Program-made: the position numbers and the translations under genes
Source of the DNA: Dactylis glomerata
Taxonomy: Eukaryota > Streptophyta > Magnoliopsida > Poales > Poaceae
Assembly (NCBI GenBank): GCA_007115705.1
Contig: QXEO01000822.1
Span: 684,253-748,252 of the forward strand
DNA: 64,000 bases
Direction of reading: 5' to 3'
Shown: positions 31,499 through 44,200 of the stretch, piece after piece
Position numbering within the stretch: the stretch's first letter is position 1
Layout of the letters: the number at the start of each line of letters is the position of its first letter
The notes under the pieces: model-generated
Databases searched by the model: none
Told to the model about the DNA's origin: nothing
The model's input: only the letters and a program-made list of their open reading frames with translations

Positions 31499-34364
31499 CC
31501 CAATGTTTTCTTTTCAGTACTTTTTCTTTTATTTGAGTCTTGGAAGTCATTGCTACTGTAATGACCTCTCCTTATCATTTTTATTTCATTGTTGCGCCAA
31601 GAGAAGCCTCTAATTTGAGTGAGGTAAAGATTTGGGGATGTTGCTGTCCTAAAACTGTTTTCGGTGCTGCACCGTAAAAATTCGTCGAAATTCTCTGTAT
31701 ATATTTTGGACCTGCGATTTCTTGTACATATGCCCCAGGTTATATCCAAACTTTCATTAGTTGAACACTTTTTGATTTGAGCAACATAAAACCCCTTAAA
31801 AATTCGGCCTTTATCAGCTGTTCTGTTTTGACAGATTTCTGCCAATATTTGTGTTTGCCGCTTTATCGCTTTCTTTCGAGTTCTTTTGATCACGGAACTT
31901 TTGGGGAAGTTGCTACAGTATTATATACTTTATATTTGGTGGTTTTGGGTTGAAACCTGAAGCAAAAGAGGTTGATTATATGTTATTCTTCCACCAATGT
32001 TGCTAATAGATTTGTGTTTAGTTTTGTATGAAGGAAGTTTTCAAGTGTAGGGATTGGAGAATGATGAGATGAGTTGAAGAATGGACAAAAGCTCAAGCTT
32101 GGGGATGCCCATGCATCACCCCAAGAAATATCCAAGAAGTACAAGCGTCAAACCTTGGGGATGCCCCTGAGGCACCCCTTCTTCATCGGCAAAAATCAGG
32201 TCACCTTTCAAGACACTATATTTTTATTGCTTCATGCACTGTGCATTTTGCTTGGAGCATCAGTTGTTTTAGTTTTCTTTATTAGTTTTGTTTTGTTTGC
32301 TGAAATAAATGGTTGGACCCCAACAAAATTCTTTTGGAGAAGTTGCCTTGCTTTCCATTTGCCAAGAACGCTCTAGTTTTCACTCTTATCATAAACCGAG
32401 TGTTCTTCTTTTTCTGCAACTGCTTTTGGTTTTTGTTTTCACCTTGATTTGCGTTCAGATCTTCTTATATTTATTTATCAAGGTGTATTTTTTTCCTCTG
32501 GACCATGTTGGTTTTCATCAAAAGAGTTGGATTAAAAAAGTTCGAATGGTGTTGGAAAAGAGAAAAAGCTTTATGCAAAAAAGTGGTACAAGAAGGAGCT
32601 TGTGTAGACTGCGGCTTAGGCTTTTTCATGTCATGCTTGATGTCTTTTTGATAGTATGCTTAGTGGTTTTGCTGTAGCATTACTTGTCTCAAATAACTGA
32701 GATTGCTTAATGAGCCTTTGAAAAAATCATGCGTTGTTTTTATTATATGGAAGCATTATTTTGGTTTTCTCCTTGATGCTTTATTTGGGTTGACTTGGCG
32801 CATGCTCACACATGTTACACTCTTACAAAGTCGCCAATAGCCTCTATGATCATTTAGTTTTTGACCTTTGATGCCATCTTATGCTTCTTTTAATGTCGCT
32901 TTGCATGATTATGGCCATTATTGCTCTCTTAGTTGGTCGCTCCCAGTCGTTTGCTAGCCCTCGCCTTGTACTGAGTATGAGTTCTACTTGTGCATCCAAC
33001 TCCTAAACACCAAGTTTGTCAAAGTGTCCACCATACATACCTATTAGCAATTTGCTATTCCAAGTAAATTTGACTTCCTTTTATCTTCTCTTCAAATTAA
33101 ACTCTTACCAGTGTTATGCGAAAATTGGTCAGTAAAGCTCTCACGAACCGGAAGGCACACTTTACTTTTTCTTGTTCTAAAAAATTTGACATTGTGGTCT
33201 CTTATGTTGAGTTGTTATGCTTGCAAGTTGTAAGTTGGAGACTAGCCCAGCCATGCCGTCATGGGCAAGCTTTCAACATTGCACTTCTTATTTGAGTTGA
33301 TATCGTGATCTTTTGTTTATGGATGCACGTGGTGTGAAATGAATTGGGAATCTTGCGGGGATCATGGAGTTTGTATATGTGTTAGGGAAATGCCTGGGCC
33401 GCCAATCTAAGCCATGCATAATTCATGGTGGAAATTTGCAGCATGCCCATAGTGGACATTCAACGACGCATCTCAAAATAAAAAGCTAAACAAATGGTAA
33501 ATAAAAGAGATGTCGAGGTGTTCATTATCTGTTTGTCCTGTCATTTTGATGTGGGCTTGTTCCATGTCATCAGGCACGGAGGTACCCCGTTGGCGGTTCT
33601 CGATGATACGTGTATACTTACAATGACAAGAGCCTTGCTTGGGACTTTAAGTAGAGTAGCATGAGGTTTGGGTACTCGTATTCACGGGACACGAGGTTTT
33701 CAACTTATGATTTGTCAAGCATATGCATCATAATTGTTCTAGCATTAACTTTAACCATTCAAGATACTTATGATGGGGGCAATGAGAGATCAAAGCCGGT
33801 AAGTACCATAATTTTTGAAGGTTATAAAACTTGCAATCACTGCTTCCCTCCGCGAAGGGCCTTTCTTTTACTTTTATGTTGAGTCACCACCTTCTATCTT
33901 TATGCACCATTAAGAGAGCATAGTTGTCATTCTTAGTATAATGTGCATTGTCCCAAAGTTTTCATTGATTGATTCATATTGTTGGTTTCACTTGTTCTCA
34001 AATTATTTGTATCTAGTCGCCCTCTTAAACTTGAAGGTGTCCTATGCATTTATGTTTTGCTCTCTATGAAGGACAAGCTGAAAACCATTTATATGTTTTT
34101 CCTTATGATTTGAACACATGTTTGACTTTCATTGTTTCATTTTCATGATCTTTTGTTTGTGTTCATTTTCATGTTATAACATGGTTGCTAAGTTTTTATT
34201 GTCAAGATTATATCTTTCATGCCCATGTTTTAAGTTCTTATGATCCCATCTCACAACGCTTACATATATGATCAAGATTGTGTAGGTGCATGTCACCTCA
34301 AAAATTATTTCTTTTGTTATCACTTACCTACTCGAGGACGAGCAGGAGTTAAGCTTGGGGATGC
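31499..34364 (+). other. Long non-coding 3' interior of element C
   Basis: About 2.9 kb of AT-rich sequence without recognisable coding. AGCTTGGGGATGCCCATG (about 32096-32113) and ACCTTGGGGATGCCC (about 32152-32166) resemble the plus-strand primer AAGCTTGGGGATGC that directly precedes the 3' LTR (34351-34364). They may be extra or former primers. Small hydrophobic frames (32074-32677) look accidental. Confidence 0.7.
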
Positions 34365-36039
34365 TGATACGTCTCCAACGTATCCATAATTTTTTATGCT
34401 CCATGCTTGTTTTTACACCATTTGCCTAATGTTTCGTTACACTTCGTGGCACTTTTATGCATTTTCCGGAACTAACCTATTAACAAGTCGCCACAGTGCC
34501 AGTTCCCTGTTTTCTGCTGTTTTTGTGTTTCAGAAAAGTTACACAGGAAATATTCTCGGAATTGGACGAAACCAAAGCCAGTCGTCCAGATATTTCACGG
34601 AGCTTCCAGAGAACTGAAGAGGAGACGGAGTGGGGCCACGAGGGGCCCTCACACCAGGGCGGTGTGGCCCAGCCCCTGGCCGCCCCCTATGTGTGAGGCC
34701 GCCTCGGTCCACTTCTGACGATGCCCCTTCGCCTATAAAGGCCCCCCAATGGGAAAAACCTAAGTACCCGATCAATTTTCCAGAAACACATCGCGATCCG
34801 CCGCCGTCGTCGACCCGAGATCGGGAGGGTCCAGAAGCTCTTCCCGGCACCCTGCCGGAGAGGGGAATCACCACCGGAGGTCTTCTTCGGAGCGATGAGT
34901 GAGTAGTCTACCTTGGACTATGGGTCCATAGCAGTAGCTAGATGGTTGTCCTCTCCACGATGTGCTTCATGTTTAGATCTCATGAGCTGCCCTACATGAT
35001 TGAGATCACCGTTATGTAATTTCTACATGTTTGGTTTGTTGGGATCCGATGAATATTGGTGTTATGATTGAGTTGCTATACTGAAATATATCTTATGTTA
35101 TCTCTATGTTGTTTATGATCTTGCATGCTCTCCGTTGTTAGTAGCTATCTTGGCCAAGTAGTTGCTAGTAACTCCAAGAGGGGGTATTTATGCTCGATAG
35201 TTGGGTTCATGCCTCTATTTAATCTGGGGGAGTGATAGAAACCTCTAAGGTTGTAGATGTGCTGTTGCCACTAGGGAGAAAACAACATTCATATGCTCGA
35301 GGGCATATGCTTTGTTTACATTACACACTTTGCTTAATGCAATTATATATTGTTCGCAACTTAATACTCATGGGGTGTTCGGATGATATCCCCGTGAGTG
35401 GATTATTAGTCATAGATGCAGTTGGATGGTGGTCTATGTATTTTGTGGTAATGCCCAGAGTAAATCGCATAGTGATCTTCTTGACATATCACGTTATCTT
35501 TATTCTAGCAATTGCCCAACTGTAATTTGTTTACCCAGCATGTGTTATTTATCTTATGGAGAGACACCACTAGTGAACTATGGACCCCGATCCTATTTCC
35601 ATCATATTGCTATCACCTATTTACTTTACTCGCACTGTTTACTTTACTCGCATACTTCTACTGTTTTCCACTCGATACGCTCATACCCTTTGTTTCAAGC
35701 AAACTCGCATAATTTTTGATGCTCCATGCTTGTTTTTACACCATTTGCCTAATGATGATTTATAGCCAGGCAGTTGGGAACAAAGTACTTGGTTGTGTTG
35801 TGTGCAGGTTCCACGTTGCTGCTCGCAAAGCAAAGCTTGGACGAGGCGCCATATAAATTGTCCGGAGCTGTCGCGAAGCTTGCAGGCATCACCTTTAGTC
35901 GTATTGGCTTTTTCTTCTTTGATCGATAAACCTTAGTTTCTAACTGAGGGAAAAACTTGCTGCTGTGCTTATCACACCTTCCGCTTGGGGTTCCCAACTG
36001 CCTGGCTATAAATCATCATCAACTACACGCCTGCCATCA
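34365..36039 (+). repeat. 3' LTR of element C, with a filler insertion
   Basis: Same as the 5' LTR except for a patch at about 35704-35777. There, about 27 bp are replaced by a copy of the LTR start (35708-35754) followed by an inverted copy of the LTR end (35754-35778 against 35993-36017). TATA box at 34734-34740. Confidence 0.9.
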
Positions 36040-36044
36040 CCACC

Positions 36045-37015
36045 CTAGGTCGGCATTCGGCTGCCAGCCCAAGGGAGACCAACCGGCACCAGGCTGCCGG
36101 TTGGGGGTAGAAGAGCCGAAGGGTAGTGAGATTAAGGAAAAGGTTGAGGGAATCGGGCTAGGGCAGGCCAGCAAGTGGTCGATGGTCAAAACTGTCAGTG
36201 CCTAGGCTAGGTAGCCACGTCAAAGAGGTTCGAAGCTAGAGTTACCTCGTACGACATAGGCATCATATGCAAATGAGTTAGTTTCAAGCCAGATGTCATT
36301 CCAGCTACCCCAAAACTCGGGGGCTAGGGGGAAAGGGAATTGGTCCCTAAAACGGGCTGGCTCCAACCCTCCGCCGGCTGTCCAATCCAGCTGATGTTGC
36401 GTTATGACCAGCAACAGAGGCTCAAAATCGAAATCTGCAGAGGCGCCCGCAAGGGAAGTGGCTAAGGTCAGCGGTCTAGAGGTTCGTCCCAGCCACAACA
36501 AGGTTCTCGCAAAGGTTCGTGAGGGAGAAGCACGCCGGCTCTGGTCTCGCCCGAGCAGGCACGGGACGTAACATCTACTCCTATTCCCTTGAGCCGGCAT
36601 TTGCCTGCACCTTCCGAAGCCGGCCAGCAGAGTCACAGCTCTTAGCGCCAGAGCCGGAAAAGTTTGCCAGGGAGTCTTTCGCCCGAGGATTGCCCTGGAA
36701 GGTCACTGGCTATCCTAGCTTCGGCCTACAGACACGCCCAGCGGCAGCCCTAGCACAAGATGAAGTTCTAACTACGAAGCCGTCGTCATTCTCAGGATGG
36801 AGACAAACAACATTCAAGCAAAGGCGAAATAAGCATTCACAAAGACACAACAAACAAAATTTGTAGAAGAACTAAGAGTTCTTGATAATAGACGGGCGGT
36901 TACATAAAGACGGCCACGCTAAGGGCCGGTACAACAAAAGGTGCTTCCCCAAGCTCCGGGAGTCTTCCACTGATGAGGTCACCATCGAGGAAGGAGCCTT
37001 GGGGGTGCTCGCCGC
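36045..37015 (+). other. Non-coding region of element B between C and the antisense ORF
   Basis: GC-rich CCGGC-containing sequence of B resumes after the CCACC duplication. A purine tract, AAAACTCGGGGGCTAGG (36312-36328), looks like the real plus-strand primer of B (TTTTGGGGGCTAC at 52413-52425). No ORF is supported here. Confidence 0.6.
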
Positions 37016-37679
37016 TCACGGCCAGACGGAGTAGGCGCAGGCACAGTTGGAGGTGTCGACGAAGTGGACGTAGAAGAATGGCGACCCCTCGCGGTGGGTG
37101 AAGATGAGGGACCAGCCCATCTTCAGGTCGTAGTCAGCGATGAACTTCGGCCAACCGTCGTGAAGGTAGCTCTTCCCCTCACCGTCATGGTAAACCTCGA
37201 CGGGATACAACGGCTGCCTGTCGCTGCACTCCTCCACGATAGCATGCGTCAGCATGCTCCCTCACATCATGTCGACGAAGCGGAAGGGGAGCGGCAGACG
37301 CACCTCGCACCCCGCCCGAAGAGGGGCCAGGAAGGTGGTGTGCCCGCTCTCCGAGGTGTAGAAGAGCTCCTGCCTCTCCGGTGGGCGCCGAGACTTGCGC
37401 GCCGCGCAGGCGGCGGCACCAGCTGAGCCACCGGCGGCCGCGGCGTCCATGCCGGGGGAGCCACCCCAATAGCGGCCGCCTCAGCAGGGACCACGGCGGT
37501 CGCAGTGGCAGGCACCGCTTTAGCAGAGGCCGCGGCGGCCACGGCCGCAAGGGCCGCCAAGGTTTTCTTGTTGTGGCTGCGCTTGCGGGACACCGGCGGC
37601 ATCGCTGCCGGGTTCTTCACCTTGTTCCTGCTCCCCAGCGGGCGGCCGCGCTTGCGCCCGCTCGACCCGCCGAGCCCTC
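37016..37679 (-). pseudogene. Antisense accessory ORF of element B, main part: AT-hook and B3-like
   Basis: On the minus strand the sequence enters from D with an AT-hook (RKRGRPLGSRNK, about 37602-37650), then a basic SRKRSHNKK and an Ala/Pro-rich linker. A frameshift near 37440-37470 leads to SGHTTFLAPLRAGCEVRLPL; one TGA follows VDMM (37262-37264). The B3-like part contains YPVEVYHDGEG, LHDGWPKFIADYDLKMGW and FFYVHFVDT. It lines up with the ORF in A over its whole length: AT-hook, LPL-F, W/VxYDG, GW--F--D-DL--G, final F-V strand. It ends at 37016. The N-terminal codons are at 51820-51861, on the other side of solo LTR D. Confidence 0.68.
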
Positions 37680-38836
37680 TGATACGTCTCCAACGTATCT
37701 ATAATTTTTGATGCTCCATGCTTGTTTTTACACCATTTGCCTAATGTTTCGTTACAGTTTGTGGCACTTTTATGCATTTTCCGGAACTAACCTATTAACA
37801 AGTTGCCACAGTGCCAGTTCCCTGTTTTCTGCTTTTTTTGTGTTTCAGAAGTGATACACAGGAAATATTCTCGGAATTGGACGAAACAAGTTCCTGAAGT
37901 CTTATTTTGTCCGGGAGCTTCTAGAGATCCGAAGAGGAGTAGGAGGGGAGCCACAGGGGCCCCACACGCCAGGCCGGCGCGGCCAGGGCCTGGCCCACGC
38001 CGCCCTGCTGTGAGGCCACCTGGCTCCAGATCTGACATCGCCCCTTCGCCTATAAAGACCCCCCGACGGGAAAAACCTAAGTACCCGATCAATTTTCCAG
38101 AAACACATCTCGATCCGCCGCCGTCATCGACCCGAGATCGGGAGGGTCCAGAAGCTCTTCCCGGCACCCTGCCGGAGAGGGGAATCGCCACCGGAGGTCT
38201 TCTTCATCGCCATGTTTGCCTTCGAAGCGATGAGTGAGTAGTCTACCTTGGACTATGGGTCCATAGCAGTAGCTAGATGGTTGTCTTCTCCACCATGTGC
38301 TTCAGGTTTAGATCTCATGAGCTGCCCTACATGATTGAGATCACCGTTATGTAATTCTACATGTTTGGTTTGTTGGGATCCGATGAATATTGGTGTTATG
38401 ATTGAGTTGCTATACTGAAATATATCTTTTGTTATCTCTATGTTGTTTATGATCTTGCATGCTCTCCGTTGTTAGTAGCTATCTTGGCCGAGTAGTTGCT
38501 AGTGACTCCAAGAGGGAGTATTTATGCTCGATAGTGGGTTCATGCCTCTATTTAATCTGGGGGAGTGACAGAAACCTCTAAGGTTGTAGATGTGCTGTTG
38601 CTACTAGGGAGAAAACAGCATTCATATGCTCAAGGGCATATGCTTTGTTTACATTACACACTTTGCTTAATGCAATTATCTGTTGTTCGCAACTTAATAC
38701 TCATGGGGTGTTCGGATGATATCCCCGTGAGTGGATTATTAGTCACAGATGCAGTTGGATGGCGGTCTATGTATTTTGTTGTAATGCCCAGAGTAAATCT
38801 CATAGTGATCTTCTTGACATATCACGTTTATCTTTA

Positions 38837-41171
38837 CTAGTCATCAACCTGTGCACCTGCACAGGCTAGTTATTTTGGGTTGTGTTACTTTTAAAATACT
38901 TTAATATTTATTTTGATTGTGTCTCTATATATGTGTCTTGTAATTAACAAAAAAGCACAATTTGAGTGACATAATATAGAAAAAGGGGGAAAGCATGACA
39001 TTTTGCATGTGTGTTGTAAGTTACACTGGCAACATTTAAAATAAATTGGGGAATCAACTAATTTTTTTATACACCATACCTAGTAATGTTGAAAGTAGGA
39101 AACCTTCATATATACTTACGGTCATGCAAGACCCCTTATTGGACCTAGAAAGGACGCTATGAATATATATTTGTTGACTTCCAGCCATCACCTACTTTCA
39201 TCTCCCTGGCAAGGATGATGTCACCAGGAAATATAAGAATTAAACTCCTATGGTTGTGGTTTTGTGGTTTTGTGTATCGAGGATGCGGAGGATGGAGGAA
39301 AAATATTCTCCTGTAAAAACAGAAATTACAAATCTTATTCAATATGAAAATAATGTCTTGTTATGGATTTCAACCACAAATCTCACCGCAGTCTTGCGAT
39401 GGATGATACACATGTTAAAATAAGGAATAATGATCATGGTTTACTTTCTAAAAATTTCAACCTGAAATGATATACGCATTGTAAGTTTGTAACACACCGC
39501 CGTTGGTTTGGTTTCAGTACTCATGTTACTCATGAGTATCAGTACACCATCAAGAAAATATTATAAGCTCACATTGGTTTCCTTATCTATGATAGAAGCT
39601 CAATGTTGTAGATTATTGCAGATTAGTTGTTGTAACCCCTTAATTTGCTTATCCAATGAGCATCTTTCAGTTCACGGTTAAATAAGATAATGCTACTTCA
39701 ACATTGAGGACAGTGACAATATAAAGAATATTTAACAGGACAAACGGTAACAAATCATAAGCTGAAACTACAGTTTTCAGGTTATATATGCCTATTAAAT
39801 TGTAGACAATATACATTTGGAATTCATAATGAAAATCAAAGCAGTTTGCTTTTTACCTTTTTTTCAAGCTTTCATTTCTGTACCATGTACTCCTATAGGA
39901 GCTATAGCCTTACATGCGTGTAGGGCTGGTTGAGTTATCTGTGACATGAATTAGTATGCCACCAAACAATTATCTGAAGATAGAAGGCATGCAGATCCTA
40001 CAACTGGAGATTGTAGCTCACCATTATTATGTCTATCTTCAGGTTAAGCTTATACGTAAGCATATATTTGAAAACAATCACAGCAAGATTTGAAAATCAA
40101 TCACTAACCATAAATAATTATGTCTATCTTCAGGTTAAGCTTATCTGTTAGCAATTATTTTTTGAGACGAAAAAATCAATCAGCACATAAAAGTTGCAGA
40201 AAAAATAGGAGGCAAGTGAGAATTCGCATAATTTTGAAGGGAACCTTGCTCCAGCAAATCACAACTTGCGGCAACCTTGCCTTCATACACGCACCTCCTC
40301 AACCATGCCATCTACATGGCAATCTTCGCTTCTGATACAGCCAACAAAGATATAAATTCAAATATAGTGTTAATCTTCCCCTCAGTAATTACTTAGTTTT
40401 GCGAGAAATATAACTGGCTAATAATGGGAAGATATTCAGACCTAATTAGCACATACCATGGCAAACGATAGTTCAAGAAATTACTTGCTAGCATTAGCCC
40501 AACCCGATCCATGCTACTACAGATCCTTGTAATCATTGTACGCCTCCAACGTGTCCACTGCTGACTGCTCCGAAACCTGATTCACATGGGGCATCATTAG
40601 GCTGCACAGTGGCGATTAACAGAAGACACAGACGTGAGTTTTTTCTTTCGATCTGTAGGAGACGGGGGATTGGAGGAAGGGACTGTGGCGTGCGGGTTAG
40701 AATTCTTTGTACTCTCCCAATTCAGTCGAATCTAAATATCATGTGCGAACAAATTAATAGAGAGAGGAAGTGCAACTTGACAAATAAAACAAAATCATGA
40801 AACTCACCTCTAGTCGTGGATTATGGCAAGAGGATTCAGCGTCTGAACTCTGAAGGATCCCTCTCGAGCGTTAGCTGAACAGGCAGCGGGCGACGAAGCC
40901 ATTAGACATGGAGCCTTGGTTAGAACGGCCACCAAGGACGCGGAGGGTCGGCGTGCGTCCAACTTAATCAAGAGCAGCTTGGTGGTAGGACGGCGAGTGG
41001 AGGCGGCGGCAGAGCGATGATTTTTTCTTGGCAATCGAGAGCAGCTTGGTGCAGCCCGTGCGTGATGCCTGATTAATCTAACGGTTATAGATAATCGTAT
41101 GGACGATTTTGTTAGCTGTGTGAGAGTTGACGTGGAGGCTTCTACGGTGCCTCCAATTAGTAAATATAAGA
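38837..41171 (-). mobile_element. Helitron H1 (non-autonomous)
   Basis: Read on the minus strand it starts TCTTATATTTACTAATTGG and ends GACTAG. A hairpin (CCTGTGCA, 2-base loop, TGCACAGG; 38848-38865) lies 11 bases before the CTAG end. It sits between A and T of the host LTR with no target duplication; the empty site is seen in C. These are canonical Helitron features (TC start, CTRR end, hairpin, A/T target). 2335 bp, no Rep/helicase coding. Its ends match H2. Confidence 0.9.
40809..41034 (-). pseudogene. Possible captured first exon in Helitron H1
   Basis: A GC-rich patch in an otherwise AT-rich element, with a frame of 74 codons on the minus strand (MPRKNHRSAAASTRRP). It ends at a good splice donor (AG/GTGAGT, 40803-40810). 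Further on, an acceptor-like CTCCTACAG is near 40664-40672. The product is not recognised; it could be the N-terminus of an organelle-targeted protein (rich in Ser, Arg and Ala), which is speculation. Gene-fragment capture is common in plant Helitrons. Confidence 0.35.
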
Positions 41172-41236
41172 TTCTATCAATTGCCCAACTGTAATTTGTT
41201 TACCCAGCATGTGTTATTTATCTTATGGAGAGACAC

Positions 41237-44200
41237 TGTAACGCCCCAAAACCGGCACCTTGCGGATGACAACGCTTCCGCCACAATCCGCACGATGTCG
41301 CTTTGGAAACGCACCACCAAGCGACTCGTGCATGTGCAACATGCACGCGATGCGGGTGGAATCAAGGTAGCAACAGTTACACAAGTTCACGATGGAACCC
41401 ACAAAAGAATATATAATATAACCGCAAAGACTCCACGAGTCAAGAATCCAAATACATACAAAGATCCAAACCATACATAAAGCAAATAGCATCCGAGTAC
41501 GGACAAGAATACAAATGGGCCTAAGAGGCCTGAAGATAAACGATGGCGTCCATAACCCTGCCCAGGCCAAGCTGGAAGGGTAACCTTGCTAACGTCGTCG
41601 CTCCCATACCTGTCAAAATCGTCGGGCCAAAGGTTGCTGAACAAGGAGGGAGAAAGAGAAAAAGGAAAAAAAACGAGGGTGAGTACCGAGGCACGTACTC
41701 GCGAGACTGGAATTCAGCTGTGCTCGCCTACAGGCTATATGGTGGACTTAGCGGCAACAAAAGGAGTGTACTACAGAGACACACTTCAACTTTCGTCTAA
41801 ACAGAATAAGATAAGAGAGCGCATAAAAGTAACCAACTAGAAACTAACACCAAACATAACCCAGCCGATGAATCACCTCCTCGTGACCCAACGAAGAAGC
41901 AAGTATCAAAGGCACTCACACGGTTACCAAGTTTTATTGCAGGTTTATTGTTGTAGTTGTGCTAGCTTACTACACAAGTTTATTTAGTATTGAAATAGCA
42001 GGTGCAAGTTGTTCTATGATCGAGTAGTACAGCTCCAAGTCGTCCATAACCGCGGACACGGCTTTTCGAAAAGATTTAACCCTGCAGGGGTGCCCAAATG
42101 TACCCAAACGCTCGAACAATCCTTCAGGCAAGTCTCGCACCCTTAATAAAAACAGGTGCGCCATTAGGATAGTCACGACTCGCACTCTCCTTCACTACAA
42201 ACAAGTCCAGGAAGCCACCTAACTAAGTTTAACCCGAATCGAGAGTCCGGCCGAATCTCCGAGACGGACCTAGCTGTTGCGGAGACGGCTTCCGAGGCCC
42301 GGCTCCACCCACGGGAGACGACCCTCTTCGGCATGCGATAAATGCTCGTGTCGCATAACCTATGCGTGCATGCAGAGGCAAAACAAGGGGTTACAAGGCA
42401 CCCACGGCTTCCCCCAAAGTAAATCGGACCATAAGATACAAGAGCTGCATGCACGCAAGAACCACATGGAAAACCTCAAACTAGTTGTGGCCACTGGACA
42501 AGTGTGTAGATTCCGGCAGTGATCGAGGGGAGGCCCGTAAACGTACCCACGTTTGGTTAGAGCGCTCAGTCTCAGAACAGTTCATGCGATCTCGGGGTCC
42601 TAGGGGACACAAGTGAGCCGTCGTAAAACTGGCAAAATGACTCACCGATGCCTCTGCTTAATTCAATTTTAATCATTAACATTAAAGTAAGCCATGAGTA
42701 TCTCCAACAACATATATCCATAAAGTAGAGCATGTGATAACTTTCCCAACCCAATAAGATAAAATAACTCCAACAACCTGAAGATGCCTACGACTCGCAA
42801 GGCCAACTCGAACAACAAGCACACAGTTAATAGGATGTATGGAAGGTTCTATGGCTTTGCTTTGGATAAACAGGTGGATAGGACACGTGACTCGAACAAA
42901 GCATCGCAACACAAGGCTAGAATATAGAGCTAGCGAGAGCAAAAGTATTAAATGGGTAGAGAGAAAAGGGCTCGCCTGAAAAGATGGTCGAAGAACACCC
43001 GAAGAACTTGTCGTTGCTCACATCACCACGAAGTTTCCTATCCGAGAAGAAGCAAATCGCTACAACAAACAATGGATGCAACTTACTACTACGGCAAAAG
43101 AATCAGCATGATCATATGAAGCATGTATGCATGACATGGCAATTATGATGCAATGCAACTATCCAAATTAAGCGGAATCGGAATTCCGACACACACATAT
43201 ATGGTTCAAGTTGTGTTACTAAACGATATTTTAATTGTTGATTAGCATGGCAAAACAAGTCATGGGTGAGCTACGGCAAAATTAAATGAAGCGGGGATAC
43301 CATAGTTGGCGATTCACAAATACTTCATATGTTATGTATTAAGTGATATGCAAACTACCACGTCACTATATGATGCATGATGCAAACAAGCTTATGGATG
43401 ACATATTAATACCCTACACATTTTTCATACCAAAATAGATAACTCATTTGATTACAACAAGTTATAAAAGGGGCAGGTTTTAATTGGATTTTAGAAATAA
43501 CAGAGAAGTAGCTAGCTCATTTTGACTGAAGCCGAACTGAAATCTGGCAGAAGCTGAACTGAACTGAAACTGTCGACTGCAATTGACGTCGACTGCGTCC
43601 GCCGTTCTACAAGTATGCAAAAGGAAGAGCAGCAGGATTGGCTTTGGTTTTGGAATAGAATACCGTGCAAGATACTTTGAATAAACAGGAGTAATTAGCT
43701 AGCCAAAACAGCAAGCACGTAGCTCGATCAATTGGTACCGTGCAAGTGCAAACTAGCTGGCTTGAGCAAGCAGGCTAGCAGGTGGATGGTTAGCAGTGCC
43801 GAGCTAGCTAACTGGATTCAGAGTGAAGTGTGTGCGTGAAGGTGTGCAAGCGGAGGACCAGCAGGTTCTCCACCCGGTGCAGTGTGCGCCCAGAACAGGA
43901 GAGGACGCGCGCCACGGTGAAACACGAGTGCGCGAGCACAGAAGCGAGTCTACCGAGACGGGAAAAATAATAGGGGATACACGCTGGATCAAAGGCGTTG
44001 CTCACCCTGGGTCTCGTGGCGAGCAGGAAGGGGTCAAGGACGATCATGACGCCGGAGAGGAAGAAGACGGCGCGCGGTGACGACGGTAACGGCACGGCAA
44101 GACGGCGAGCTCGTTCCTGCGGCTCCGGTTGCTGGCTCTGTGCCGAAGTCGACGGGGAAGATCTCCGCGCTTCTCCTGGCGCGACGGTCTTGGCGATGGC

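Larger units (their letters stand above)
27534..36039 (+). mobile_element. Element C: Athila-like Gypsy with gag and protease only
   Basis: LTRs of 1651 bp (27534-29184) and 1675 bp (34365-36039) are flanked by CCACC at 27529-27533 and 36040-36044. The interior (29185-34364) has a primer site, gag (broken) and an aspartic protease ending at 31498, then about 2.9 kb without any RT, RNase H or integrase signature. It is therefore non-autonomous, though it kept the structural genes. D (37680-51819) is a solo LTR of this family, and G and H belong to related families. Confidence 0.9.

Noticed and set aside
31420..31893. Minus-strand frame of 157 codons in C
   Set aside because: Overlaps the protease end and AT-rich non-coding sequence; no domain, low complexity.
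32074..32677. Small hydrophobic frames in C as a possible envelope-like protein
   Set aside because: Two overlapping short frames in T-rich sequence, with no start context and no conserved motif.
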